Positions 1 to 6,214 of a stretch of DNA of 9,675 nt are shown piece after piece. Source of the stretch: an uncultured Eubacteriales bacterium (lineage in GTDB: Bacteria > Bacillota > Clostridia > Peptostreptococcales > Anaerovoracaceae); assembly GCA_902772685.1 (NCBI GenBank), contig CACYBO010000144.1, forward strand, positions 1-9,675. The letters run 5' to 3'. Every line of letters begins with the position of its first letter. Within the stretch, counting starts at the first letter, position 1. Under the pieces are notes generated by a model. The model ran no database searches. It saw only the letters and a program-made list of their open reading frames with translations, and was not told the origin of the DNA. The translations under genes were made by a program, and so were the position numbers.

Positions 1-519
1 TTCACACCGCTGGAAGGACTCGTCATGGGAACCAGATCCGGCGACATCGACCCGGCGATCGTTACCTATATGAGAGAGTGCGAACATCTGGATCAGGGCG
101 TTGCCAATGAGATCCTGAACAAGAAGTCCGGCGTTCTGGGCATTTCCGGAGTATCCAGCGACTTCAGAGATCTTGAAGCGGCAGCAGAAGAAGGAAACGA
201 GAGAGCTCTTCTGGCACTGAAAGTATTTGCGCACAAGGTAAGATTCTACATCGGTGCTTATATCGCAGAGATGAACGGATGCGATGCGATCGTATTTACC
301 GCAGGCGTAGGTGAAAACGATATCGGCATGAGAGACATCATCTGCAACGATCTGGGCAACCTGGGTATCAAACTGGATGTTGTAAAGAACAGAATCAGAG
401 GAAAGGAAACGATTATCTCCAGAGACGATTCACGTGTTAAACTGATCCTCATCCCGACCAACGAGGAACTGATGATTGCAAGAGACACAGTAGGAATCGT
501 AACCGGAAAGATTAAATAA
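1..519 (+). CDS. ackA: Acetate kinase, C-terminal part (5' end outside window)
   Basis: Acetate kinase interconverts acetate + ATP and acetyl phosphate + ADP in the cytoplasm, the substrate-level phosphorylation step of acetate fermentation. The reading frame is open from base 1, so the gene starts upstream; 172 residues are visible out of about 400 usual for the family. Family signatures seen are FTPLEGLVMGTRSGDIDP at the very start, FTAGVGEND near codons 99-107, and IPTNEELMIARDT close to the C-terminus. The Glu in TNEEL corresponds, from family knowledge, to the magnesium-binding C-terminal Glu of the enzyme. The C-terminal domain is intact and ends in TAA. asd follows after 29 nt with no terminator between, so the two are probably co-transcribed. 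A propionate or butyrate kinase is less likely, because the TRSGDIDP and TAGVGEN blocks are those of AckA. Confidence 0.96.
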   Translation, partial: FTPLEGLVMGTRSGDIDPAIVTYMRECEHLDQGVANEILNKKSGVLGISGVSSDFRDLEAAAEEGNERALLALKVFAHKVRFYIGAYIAEMNGCDAIVFTAGVGENDIGMRDIICNDLGNLGIKLDVVKNRIRGKETIISRDDSRVKLILIPTNEELMIARDTVGIVTGKIK

Positions 520-548
520 GAAACTTAAAGAATAGAGGTCAACAGGAA

Positions 549-1556
549 ATGAAGAGAAAACCAAACATCGCTGTAGTCGGAGCAACGGGAGTCGTAGGAA
601 CGACTTTTCTGAAAGTTCTGGAAGAAAGAGATTTTCCATTTGAGAATATATACATGATGGCTTCGGCTAAATCAGCTGGAAAGAAACTTACATTCAAGGG
701 CAAGGAATACACCGTTGAAGAACTGACAGAGCATTCCTTTGACAAACCAATAGACATCGCACTGTTCTCCGCAGGCGGCGGCACAAGCGCCAAATTTGCC
801 CCGATCGCGGCGGCTCACGGCGTCACAGTTGTCGACAACAGCAGCCAGTGGAGAATGGACAAGGATGTTCCGCTTGTTGTTCCTGAGGTCAACCCTGAGG
901 ACATATCCTGGAACAAAGGCATCATTGCCAATCCAAACTGCTCGACCATTCAGGCGATGGTTGCCCTGAAGCCTCTTCAGGACAAGTATGGTATCAAGAG
1001 AGTCGTCTATTCGACATATCAGGCAGTATCCGGTTCAGGGGTCAAAGGCATCAATGACCTTAAGAACGGACTGGCAGGAAACAATGAGGATCTGCAGGCG
1101 TATGCTCATCCGATCGCAGGCAACTGCCTTCCGCATATTGATGTGTTCATGGACAATGGATACACCAAGGAAGAGATGAAGATGATCAACGAGACCCACA
1201 AGATCCTGCACGACGATGACATCAAGGTAACTGCGACTACGGTCCGCGTACCTGTGTTTGACTCGCACAGTGAGTCGATTAACATTGAGCTTGAGAAGCC
1301 GTTTGAACTCGAGGATGTGGTCGAATGCTTCAGAAACTTCCCGGGACTGATCGTTCAGGACGATGTGGAGAACAATGTTTATCCGCTGGCGCTCGAAGCG
1401 GCCGGAACGGATGAAGTCTATGTCGGAAGAATCAGAAGAGACTATTCCGTAGAAAACGGCATAAATATCTGGGTCGTCGCGGACAACATCCGCAAAGGCG
1501 CTGCAACGAATGCAGTTCAGATCGCCGAAAAGCTTCTTGAGGAGCTGCCGGATTAA
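549..1556 (+). CDS. asd: Aspartate-semialdehyde dehydrogenase
   Basis: Asd reduces L-aspartyl-4-phosphate to aspartate semialdehyde with NADPH. This is the branch point to lysine/diaminopimelate, threonine and homoserine/methionine. The 335-residue length is typical of the Gram-positive enzyme. The N-terminal dinucleotide-binding loop is GATGVVG (residues 11-17). The catalytic Cys is C131 in NPNCSTIQ, Q158 lies in STYQAVSG, and the substrate Arg R233 and catalytic His H240 lie in RVPVFDSHSE. The start is supported by GAGGT at 535-539, 9 nt before the ATG. It follows ackA closely and ends just before a strong terminator. The homoserine branch continues in this window with metA and metY, but those lie more than 4 kb away in a separate transcription unit. 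All key residues are present and the gene looks intact. Confidence 0.97.
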   Translation: MKRKPNIAVVGATGVVGTTFLKVLEERDFPFENIYMMASAKSAGKKLTFKGKEYTVEELTEHSFDKPIDIALFSAGGGTSAKFAPIAAAHGVTVVDNSSQWRMDKDVPLVVPEVNPEDISWNKGIIANPNCSTIQAMVALKPLQDKYGIKRVVYSTYQAVSGSGVKGINDLKNGLAGNNEDLQAYAHPIAGNCLPHIDVFMDNGYTKEEMKMINETHKILHDDDIKVTATTVRVPVFDSHSESINIELEKPFELEDVVECFRNFPGLIVQDDVENNVYPLALEAAGTDEVYVGRIRRDYSVENGINIWVVADNIRKGAATNAVQIAEKLLEELPD

Positions 1557-1565
1557 GAACACATT

Positions 1566-1594
1566 AAAAAACGGGCCTGACGGCCCGTTTTTTT
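1566..1594. terminator. Bidirectional intrinsic terminator between asd and rpmF
   Basis: A perfect 7-bp GC-rich stem, ACGGGCC (1571-1577) with GGCCCGT (1582-1588) and a TGAC loop, is flanked by an A-run on the left (1566-1571) and a T-run on the right (1588-1594). Read on + it ends asd 10-15 nt after its stop. Read on - it ends rpmF about 15 nt after its stop. The symmetric A/T flanks make it a shared terminator for the two convergent genes. Confidence 0.95.
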
Positions 1595-1602
1595 CTTGTT
1601 GA

Positions 1603-1785
1603 TTATGCTTCTGTTTCCATGATGTCCTTGCCATCATAGTAGTTGCAGTTAGGGCAAACTCTGTGCGGAAGCTTTGGTTCGTGGCACTGCGGACAAATTG
1701 AAATGCCAGGAGCCTTTTTCTTCATGTTAGCTGCCTTTCTCTGGTGGGTTACTGCTTTTGAAGTTTTTCTCTTAGGTACTGCCAT
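1603..1785 (-). CDS. rpmF: 50S ribosomal protein L32, zinc-ribbon (C+) form
   Basis: L32 is a small structural protein of the large ribosomal subunit. The 60-residue product starts MAVPKRKTSK, the canonical L32 N-terminus. It carries two CxxC pairs, CPQC and CPNC, separated by ten residues, which form a zinc ribbon (the zinc-dependent C+ paralogue type). The frame is open further upstream to an ATG at 1851. The ATG at 1785 is chosen because GAAGGAGG (1793-1800 on the complementary strand) sits 7 nt before it and the family always begins at MAVP. The gene stands alone on the - strand, convergent with asd. In many Clostridia rpmF lies downstream of ackA in the same direction, after a DUF177 (yceD) gene. 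Here the DUF177 gene is not adjacent and rpmF is inverted. Confidence 0.97.
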   Translation of the reverse strand: MAVPKRKTSKAVTHQRKAANMKKKAPGISICPQCHEPKLPHRVCPNCNYYDGKDIMETEA

Positions 1786-1885
1786 GTTTACACCTCCTTC
1801 GTGCCTGGTATAAGCACGCCTCCGCCGAATGGCATCGGCGACTGATTTCATTATTTATGACATACTAAAACCCGTATGTCGCAAC
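1786..1885 (-). promoter_or_regulatory. rpmF 5' leader with three inverted repeats
   Basis: The predicted rpmF transcript begins near 1885, leaving about 100 nt before the ATG. Three perfect stem-forming repeats lie in it. From the 5' end these are GACATAC/GTATGTC (1859-1865 and 1874-1880, 8-nt loop), CGCCGA/TCGGCG (1823-1828 and 1835-1840, 6-nt loop) and CGTGC/GCACG (1800-1804 and 1814-1818, 9-nt loop). The last stem ends on the first base of the Shine-Dalgarno sequence, so it could modulate ribosome access. The first lies at about +6 to +27 and could instead be a protein operator. I do not recognise it as a known riboswitch or ribosomal-protein leader; the regulatory role is inferred. Confidence 0.5.
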
Positions 1886-1891
1886 ATTGAG

Positions 1892-1921
1892 AGTATACAC
1901 GCGGGAGGGAGCATTTGTCAA
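1892..1921 (-). promoter_or_regulatory. Sigma-A-type promoter of rpmF
   Basis: Read on the - strand, a consensus -35 TTGACA (1916-1921) and a -10 TATACT (1892-1897) are separated by 18 bp. This is a near-consensus housekeeping promoter, as expected for a ribosomal protein gene, and it points to a start site near 1885. It is back-to-back with the promoter of the YkvI-like gene, with 32 bp between the two -35 boxes. Confidence 0.85.
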
Positions 1922-1953
1922 CAGTTATTTCACAGAGCCTTCACACACCCGTC

Positions 1954-1983
1954 TTGAAAGAATCGGACTCATTATGGTATCAT
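1954..1983 (+). promoter_or_regulatory. Probable promoter of the YkvI/DUF554/propeller cluster
   Basis: TTGAAA (1954-1959) and TATCAT (1978-1983) are separated by 18 bp, each one mismatch from the sigma-A consensus. The predicted start site near 1990 leaves only about 10 nt before the ATG at 2000. The -10 lies in a direct repeat, GTATCAT at 1977-1983 and again at 1990-1996 (13-bp period). That repeat could be a regulator half-site pair or chance. Confidence 0.55.
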
Positions 1984-1999
1984 CGACCTGTATCATAAT

Positions 2000-3097
2000 A
2001 TGGAAAAGAAAAGCAGTAAAGGGACAATAATAAAGATCGCGGGGGCATATGTGGCCTGGGTCATGGGGTCAGGATTCGCGACAGGGCAGGAGATCCTTCA
2101 GTTCTTCACGAGCTACGGGTACAGCAGCCTGATTCTCATAGCCATGAATCTGGCAGGATTTCTGCTCATCGGGCCGATGATTCTCCAGGCGGGATTTGAG
2201 AACACCCATTCCCAGACCTTAGGAGAGGCTGAACAAAGCCACTTCAGGTACTTTTGCGGGAGGACGGTCGGAACATTTTACGACTGGTTCCTTCCTTTGA
2301 GCATGTTCGCCGGAATGGTCATCCTCATATCCGGATCCGGAGCCACCCTGCAGGAGTACTACGGGCTCAACCACTATGTGGGGGCCCTGATTATGGCTGC
2401 TGCGGCTCTCACCGCCTATATAGCGGGATTCCAGAGATTCATCAGGGTCGTCTCCTTCATAGGGCCTGCAATCATCGCCTTCACGGTATTTGTCGGCGTA
2501 GTGACGATTGTAAGAGACTGGGAAGGTCTCGCTTTTGTGAATGATTACCCCTCGCAGATGCAGGCGAAGCAGCCGGTGCTGTTTCCATGGCTTTCAGGGC
2601 TTCTCTACATCTCATACAACCTGTGCGGCGGATCCAAGTACTACACGGCGCTGGGCGGATCGGCTGACACAGTTAAAGAGGCTGTTTGGGGCGCCGTAAT
2701 CGGCACAATCGCACTGATGGCGGCAATACTGCTTATGAACTGCGCTATGCTTACAGATATCGGGCAGACGGCGGTGCAGGATGTTCCTACTCTGTATCTG
2801 ACGAAGAAGATATCATATGCTCTCGGCGCTGTATTCAGCATCATTCTGATCATGGGCATTTTTTCTTCCTGCAGCGCCATGCTTTGGACTGTGAGCGAGA
2901 AATTCGTGGAACAGGGGACGAAAAAAAGCTGGGCTTTTGCAGCGTGCATATGCATAGCGGCGTTCCTCCTCGGGCTGCTTCCTTTCGCCCGGCTGGTGGG
3001 AACAATATATACGATACTCGGTTACGTAGGTCTGGTGTTCGCAGGCTGTGTTATCTATAAACGCATTAGGACGATTGTCGGAGGCAATAGCAAGTGA
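2000..3097 (+). CDS. YkvI-like multi-pass membrane transporter (COG3949)
   Basis: A 365-residue, very hydrophobic polytopic protein with about ten membrane segments. It resembles B. subtilis YkvI and its relatives, which are placed in the LeuT-fold/APC group of transporters; the substrate is not known. The first membrane segment holds the signature GSGFATGQE (residues 23-31), the glycine-rich broken-helix motif of this family. The length is close to the usual 340-370. The ATG at 2000 is the only start that keeps the whole first helix: an in-frame stop lies at 1955-1957 and no upstream ATG, GTG or TTG exists. However, no Shine-Dalgarno sequence precedes it, in contrast to every other gene here. 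Its stop overlaps the next start by 4 nt (GTGA), so it heads a membrane-protein cluster. Amino-acid or solute uptake or export is a family-level inference only. Confidence 0.85.
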   Translation: MEKKSSKGTIIKIAGAYVAWVMGSGFATGQEILQFFTSYGYSSLILIAMNLAGFLLIGPMILQAGFENTHSQTLGEAEQSHFRYFCGRTVGTFYDWFLPLSMFAGMVILISGSGATLQEYYGLNHYVGALIMAAAALTAYIAGFQRFIRVVSFIGPAIIAFTVFVGVVTIVRDWEGLAFVNDYPSQMQAKQPVLFPWLSGLLYISYNLCGGSKYYTALGGSADTVKEAVWGAVIGTIALMAAILLMNCAMLTDIGQTAVQDVPTLYLTKKISYALGAVFSIILIMGIFSSCSAMLWTVSEKFVEQGTKKSWAFAACICIAAFLLGLLPFARLVGTIYTILGYVGLVFAGCVIYKRIRTIVGGNSK

Positions 3098-3780
3098 TAG
3101 GTACTTTTGTAAATGTTGGGACAATAATTGTCGGCAGTCTCATCGGCGGACTGTTCAAAAAAATCATGAGCGACAGGGTGAACGACGCTCTGTTCATCGC
3201 CATGGGACTCGCCGCTTTTGGACTGGGCATCAACGCCGTTGTGCAGAACATGCCGAACAGCCAGTATCCCGTACTGTTCATCGTGAGCCTTGCTCTGGGA
3301 GGAGCAGTGGGTACGATTCTGAAACTGCAGGACAGGGTGGACAGCATCACAAAGAAAAAAGGCAAAGAAGACGCCAGACTTGGGGAAGGCATAGTGACCG
3401 GGTGCCTGCTGTTCTGCATAGGGACACTGTCCATTCTCGGTCCTGTTCAGAGCGCTCTCTATCAGGATCACACTTTTTTGTTTACAAACGCTACGCTCGA
3501 CCTGGTCACCGCCATGGTTCTGGCATCGACTTACGGTGCGGGAATGTGCCTGGCCGCAGCAGTCCTCTTCTGCTGGCAGGGCGGCATATATGGCCTGACT
3601 TTGCTTCTGGGCAATTTCATTACGGATACGATGATGTGTGAGCTGGGTATAGTAGGCGGATTCCTGATTGCCATGTCCGGAATCGGGATCCTGGGCCTGA
3701 AAGACTGCAGGACGGTCAACTTCCTTCCTGCGCTCATCGTTCCGCCGGTCTGGTGCATCATAGCGGCTCATATTTTTTAA
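3094..3780 (+). CDS. DUF554 family membrane protein (YdfK/YqgA type)
   Basis: A 228-residue polytopic membrane protein of the DUF554 family. It begins with the family hallmark IGTFVNVGTIIVGSLIGG and has glycine-rich helices throughout, about six to seven membrane segments. Other family-like blocks are GEGIVTGCLLFCIGTLSILGP (about residues 94-114) and the C-terminal GIGILGLKD segment. Its biochemical function is not established. The start is GTG at 3094, overlapping the YkvI-like gene's stop in GTGA. GGAGG at 3080-3084 lies 9 nt upstream inside that gene, which is typical of translational coupling. A lysine-rich cytoplasmic loop lies near residues 84-93. A 28-residue membrane peptide gene follows after 14 nt. 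The gene appears complete. Confidence 0.9.
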   Translation: MIGTFVNVGTIIVGSLIGGLFKKIMSDRVNDALFIAMGLAAFGLGINAVVQNMPNSQYPVLFIVSLALGGAVGTILKLQDRVDSITKKKGKEDARLGEGIVTGCLLFCIGTLSILGPVQSALYQDHTFLFTNATLDLVTAMVLASTYGAGMCLAAAVLFCWQGGIYGLTLLLGNFITDTMMCELGIVGGFLIAMSGIGILGLKDCRTVNFLPALIVPPVWCIIAAHIF

Positions 3781-3794
3781 GGAGGAGAGTAAGA

Positions 3795-3881
3795 ATGGCG
3801 GGAATGAACTTTTTCGCAATTGTAATCATCATAGCCATTGTTGTCGTTTACATCATTGACAGAAAAAGAAGGGATAAATAG
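3795..3881 (+). CDS. 28-residue single-pass membrane microprotein
   Basis: A short frame encodes 28 residues: an uncharged N-terminus (MAGMNFF), a continuous run of Ile/Val/Ala of about 15-17 residues forming one membrane helix, then a basic tail (DRKRRDK). By the positive-inside rule the tail would be cytoplasmic. It has the best ribosome binding site in the cluster, AAGGAGG at 3779-3785 overlapping the preceding stop, 9 nt before the ATG. It ends 2 nt before the start of the beta-propeller gene, so translation of the two is probably coupled. No homologue is recognised. Single-helix peptides next to transporters often act as small accessory subunits, but that role is inferred. The alternative is a leader peptide that tunes translation of the next gene. 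Confidence 0.75.
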   Translation: MAGMNFFAIVIIIAIVVVYIIDRKRRDK

Positions 3882-3883
3882 TC

Positions 3884-5614
3884 ATGAAGATGAGAAAAAC
3901 GGCAGGTATTGCTTTTGCTGTTGCGGCAGCAGTCGTTGTTGGCGTGTTCTCTTACAGTGCGTTTGGGGACAGAAGTGAAGACAACAGCGGTGAAATCAGA
4001 GTGTTTAAGAGTTACGGTCAGATCGAAAGAGCGCTCCGGGATATACATGATGAGCCGGTGCTCTACACGGACGGCGTAATTGAGGATGTCGCAGAAGCGC
4101 CGACGAATGCGATGGCAGCGAAAGAAGACTCTGCTGCCGGCGGGCAGCACTCAGACACATATCTCCAGGTGGAGGGTGTGGATGAGGCCGATATTATCAA
4201 AACAGACGGCGAGTATATATTCTACACATCCAGAATGGGCTACGATGTGATCATCGCAAAAGCCTCAAAAGGCGAGGTTGAAGAAGTTGCGGTCATCAGT
4301 GAGGAAGAGCTGAAAATAGCAGCTGATGATCTTCATCTGATGAATGGGAGACTTGTTGTGATAGGTACGGAGACAGATACTTCACGGCCTGTGTATGACT
4401 ACTCAAGAAGTCCCAGCACCGCAGTGTGCGTCTACGATGTCACAAAGCCCGAGAAGCCGGAACCGGTGGGGAGATATAAGCAGAGCGGCTTCTTCCTCTC
4501 ATCGAGAATCAGCGGAGGATATCTGTATATTGTGACGGCGGACCACCTGTGGGCAGATGAGAAACGAATTGTTCCTATGGCCGGGTGCGGCGATGAGTAC
4601 AAGAAACTCAAACCGGAGCAGATATGCTGCTTCCCGGAACCGGCCAGCCACGCTTACGTTGTTACGGGTTCCTTAAAGATCGATGCGCCGGCAGACAGGA
4701 TGAAAACAAGAACCCGCGCTGTTCTCGGGGCTTCCGATGAGATCTATTGCAGCGGGGATTCGATCTACTATACAGACTGCCGTGCGGATTACAGGAATTT
4801 CGACACGGAAGATTTCAACGAACGCACATACATCATGAAGGCGGATATCGGCAAAGGCAGGATAGCTTTTACGAAGCAGGGAAGCGTCAGGGGACATGTT
4901 CTGAACCAGTTCTCAATGGATGAGAAAGACGGTTACTTCAGAATCGCGACCACTGCTCAGGTGAAGGGCAAAGATGTCAATTATCTGTATGTCCTCGACA
5001 AGAATCTGAAGACGGCAGGAAAGGTGAAGGGATTCGCCGGCGGAGAACAGATCAAAGCGGTGAGATTCCTGGGGGATACAGCTTATGTGATCACATATGA
5101 GCAGACAGACCCGCTCTTCGTCATAGATCTGAAGGATCCAAAAGCGCCGGAACTGCTGGGGAGTGTTGAAATCACAGGTTTTTCATCACTGCTTGTTCCT
5201 GATGGGGAAAACCAGCTGATCGGTATCGGTTCCTCCACATCGGAAGAGGAATTTGGAGAAGTGGAAGACGGTGTGAAGATAGCGCTCTTTGATATCAGCG
5301 ATCCGATGAATCCTGAAGTATTGGATAGCATGACTTACAGGGATTGGTCGAGCGATGTGCAGTATAACCACAGAGCGCTCACCGTAAACGAAGAGGAGGG
5401 CTGGTACGCGATTCCTTACATGATTTGGGAGGATGAAACCGGCGGCGTGCTCCAGTTCAAAGCAGAAGGCGGGAAACTTATGGAGATGAACCGGTACGAA
5501 AGCAAAGAGGGCATAGACAGATGTCTTTATATAGATGATTACATCTATGGTCTTGAGCAGAATGAAGATAATATCATCTCATGGGAAATCATCCAACGGA
5601 AGGAAAGACATTGA
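3884..5614 (+). CDS. Secreted or membrane-anchored beta-propeller protein (COG4880 type)
   Basis: A 576-residue extracytoplasmic protein. Residues 1-27 form a signal or anchor segment (MKMRK, then an Ala/Val-rich stretch). There is no lipobox Cys and no clean AXA cleavage site, so it may stay anchored. A variable linker (30-90) leads into the family signature TYLQVEGVDEADIIKTDGEY (92-111), followed by SGFFLSSRISGGYLYIVTAD (201-220) and GHVLNQFSMDEKDGYFRIAT (337-356), hallmarks of the secreted C-terminal beta-propeller family (PF09826-like). The C-terminal part contains QYNHRALTV. Function is unknown for the family; a binding or scaffold role on the cell surface is inferred. The ATG follows the microprotein stop by 2 nt and has GAAGGG upstream at 3868-3873. 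It is last in the cluster. No hairpin with a T-run is evident after it. Confidence 0.88.
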   Translation: MKMRKTAGIAFAVAAAVVVGVFSYSAFGDRSEDNSGEIRVFKSYGQIERALRDIHDEPVLYTDGVIEDVAEAPTNAMAAKEDSAAGGQHSDTYLQVEGVDEADIIKTDGEYIFYTSRMGYDVIIAKASKGEVEEVAVISEEELKIAADDLHLMNGRLVVIGTETDTSRPVYDYSRSPSTAVCVYDVTKPEKPEPVGRYKQSGFFLSSRISGGYLYIVTADHLWADEKRIVPMAGCGDEYKKLKPEQICCFPEPASHAYVVTGSLKIDAPADRMKTRTRAVLGASDEIYCSGDSIYYTDCRADYRNFDTEDFNERTYIMKADIGKGRIAFTKQGSVRGHVLNQFSMDEKDGYFRIATTAQVKGKDVNYLYVLDKNLKTAGKVKGFAGGEQIKAVRFLGDTAYVITYEQTDPLFVIDLKDPKAPELLGSVEITGFSSLLVPDGENQLIGIGSSTSEEEFGEVEDGVKIALFDISDPMNPEVLDSMTYRDWSSDVQYNHRALTVNEEEGWYAIPYMIWEDETGGVLQFKAEGGKLMEMNRYESKEGIDRCLYIDDYIYGLEQNEDNIISWEIIQRKERH

Positions 5615-5654
5615 CAAGGGGCTGAAAAAGCGCTGAAGAATCAAATGTTTCCTG

Positions 5655-5683
5655 TTACACAGCAAGTGGTTTTGTTGTATAAT
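5655..5683 (+). promoter_or_regulatory. Promoter of the thioesterase-metY-metA operon
   Basis: A perfect -10 TATAAT (5678-5683) lies 38 nt before the thioesterase ATG. The -35 region is poor (TTACAC at 5655-5660 with 17-bp spacing, or GTTACA at 18), which hints at activator dependence. The expected leader is only about 30 nt. GCAAGT (5662-5667) and ACTTGC (5684-5689) form an inverted repeat with a 16-bp spacer centred on the spacer/-10 region, a possible operator. Confidence 0.65.
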
Positions 5684-5720
5684 ACTTGCATATGGTGAAA
5701 AAAAGGGAGGTCATTCGATA

Positions 5721-6203
5721 ATGACAAATAAAAAAGCAAAGGTCAATGTAGATTTCGAAAAGAGGGTCAAGGATATCATCGGTGAGATCAAGGGTTATGG
5801 CTTTGGAATGCTCAACGATATGATCGACCCGCAGTTTGTAGACTGCGATCCCGAAAAGATGACCTGCAGAGTCAGATACAGGAAATTCAAATGGGAAGAT
5901 AACGGACGCGGAGAGGTGCACGGAGGCGTAATATCCGCGATCATGGATACAACAATGGGCATCAACGCAATTGCGCTTACGGAGGGCAGCGTTTCAACAT
6001 CAGACATGACAATCAGTTTCCTGAGACCATTCAGAGGGAAATCCTTTATTGTTGAGTCTGAAGCGGTGCAGGTAGGAAGCCGTGTCATCAGGCTGATGGC
6101 CAAAGCATATGACGAAGAAACCGGGAAGTGTCTTGCTATGTCCACAGGCAGTTTCATGCATGTAGATTACGAGCAGGCTGCAGAGAAGAAACTTGGAGTA
6201 TAA
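5721..6203 (+). CDS. PaaI-type hotdog-fold thioesterase
   Basis: A 160-residue hotdog-fold protein of the PaaI/4HBT thioesterase group, which hydrolyses acyl-CoA thioesters in the cytoplasm; the substrate cannot be read from sequence. The motif HGGVISAIMDTTMG (residues 67-80) matches HGGxxxxLxDxxxG, with H67/G68/G69 in the oxyanion/active-site turn and D76 the usual catalytic acid. The strand SDMTISFLRPF (94-104) is typical of the second half of the fold. GGGAGG at 5705-5710 lies 10 nt before the ATG. Its stop codon TAA is part of the ribosome binding site of metY (TAAGGAG), and metA follows, so it leads a methionine-biosynthesis operon. That suggests, but does not prove, a role linked to acetyl-CoA or acylated intermediates there. 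Confidence 0.9.
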   Translation: MTNKKAKVNVDFEKRVKDIIGEIKGYGFGMLNDMIDPQFVDCDPEKMTCRVRYRKFKWEDNGRGEVHGGVISAIMDTTMGINAIALTEGSVSTSDMTISFLRPFRGKSFIVESEAVQVGSRVIRLMAKAYDEETGKCLAMSTGSFMHVDYEQAAEKKLGV

Positions 6204-6214
6204 GGAGAAAAACG

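Noticed and set aside
1035..1637. Open frame of 200 codons on the - strand, opposite asd
   Set aside because: It lies almost wholly antisense to the intact asd gene, has no ribosome binding site and crosses the terminator into rpmF in another frame. Its composition shows no recognisable domain.
1786..1851. Upstream ATG extending rpmF by 22 residues
   Set aside because: L32 begins MAVPKRK, and a perfect GAAGGAGG site precedes that ATG. The extension is leader sequence containing hairpins.
3048..3641. Open frame of 197 codons on + in a second frame over the DUF554 gene
   Set aside because: The Arg/His/Ser-rich product matches no family and is an out-of-frame reading of the membrane protein gene.
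3055..3819. Open frame of 254 codons on the - strand, opposite the DUF554 gene
   Set aside because: The sense frame is a clear DUF554 protein with coupled starts. The antisense product is rich in His, Gln and Arg with no domain, typical of a shadow frame.
5615..5654. Terminator after the beta-propeller gene
   Set aside because: Only a short AGCGCT palindrome is present, with no adequate stem and no T-run, so none is called. Transcription may run on into the thioesterase operon.
5615..5720. Possible SAM riboswitch or T-box before the methionine operon
   Set aside because: The gap is too short and shows no T-box sequence, no S-box-like stem set and no terminator hairpin.
6128..6214. Upstream ATG extending metY by 29 residues
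   Set aside because: The extension overlaps the thioesterase gene, has no ribosome binding site and adds Cys/Arg-rich sequence absent from the family. The ATG at 6215 has TAAGGAG just before it.
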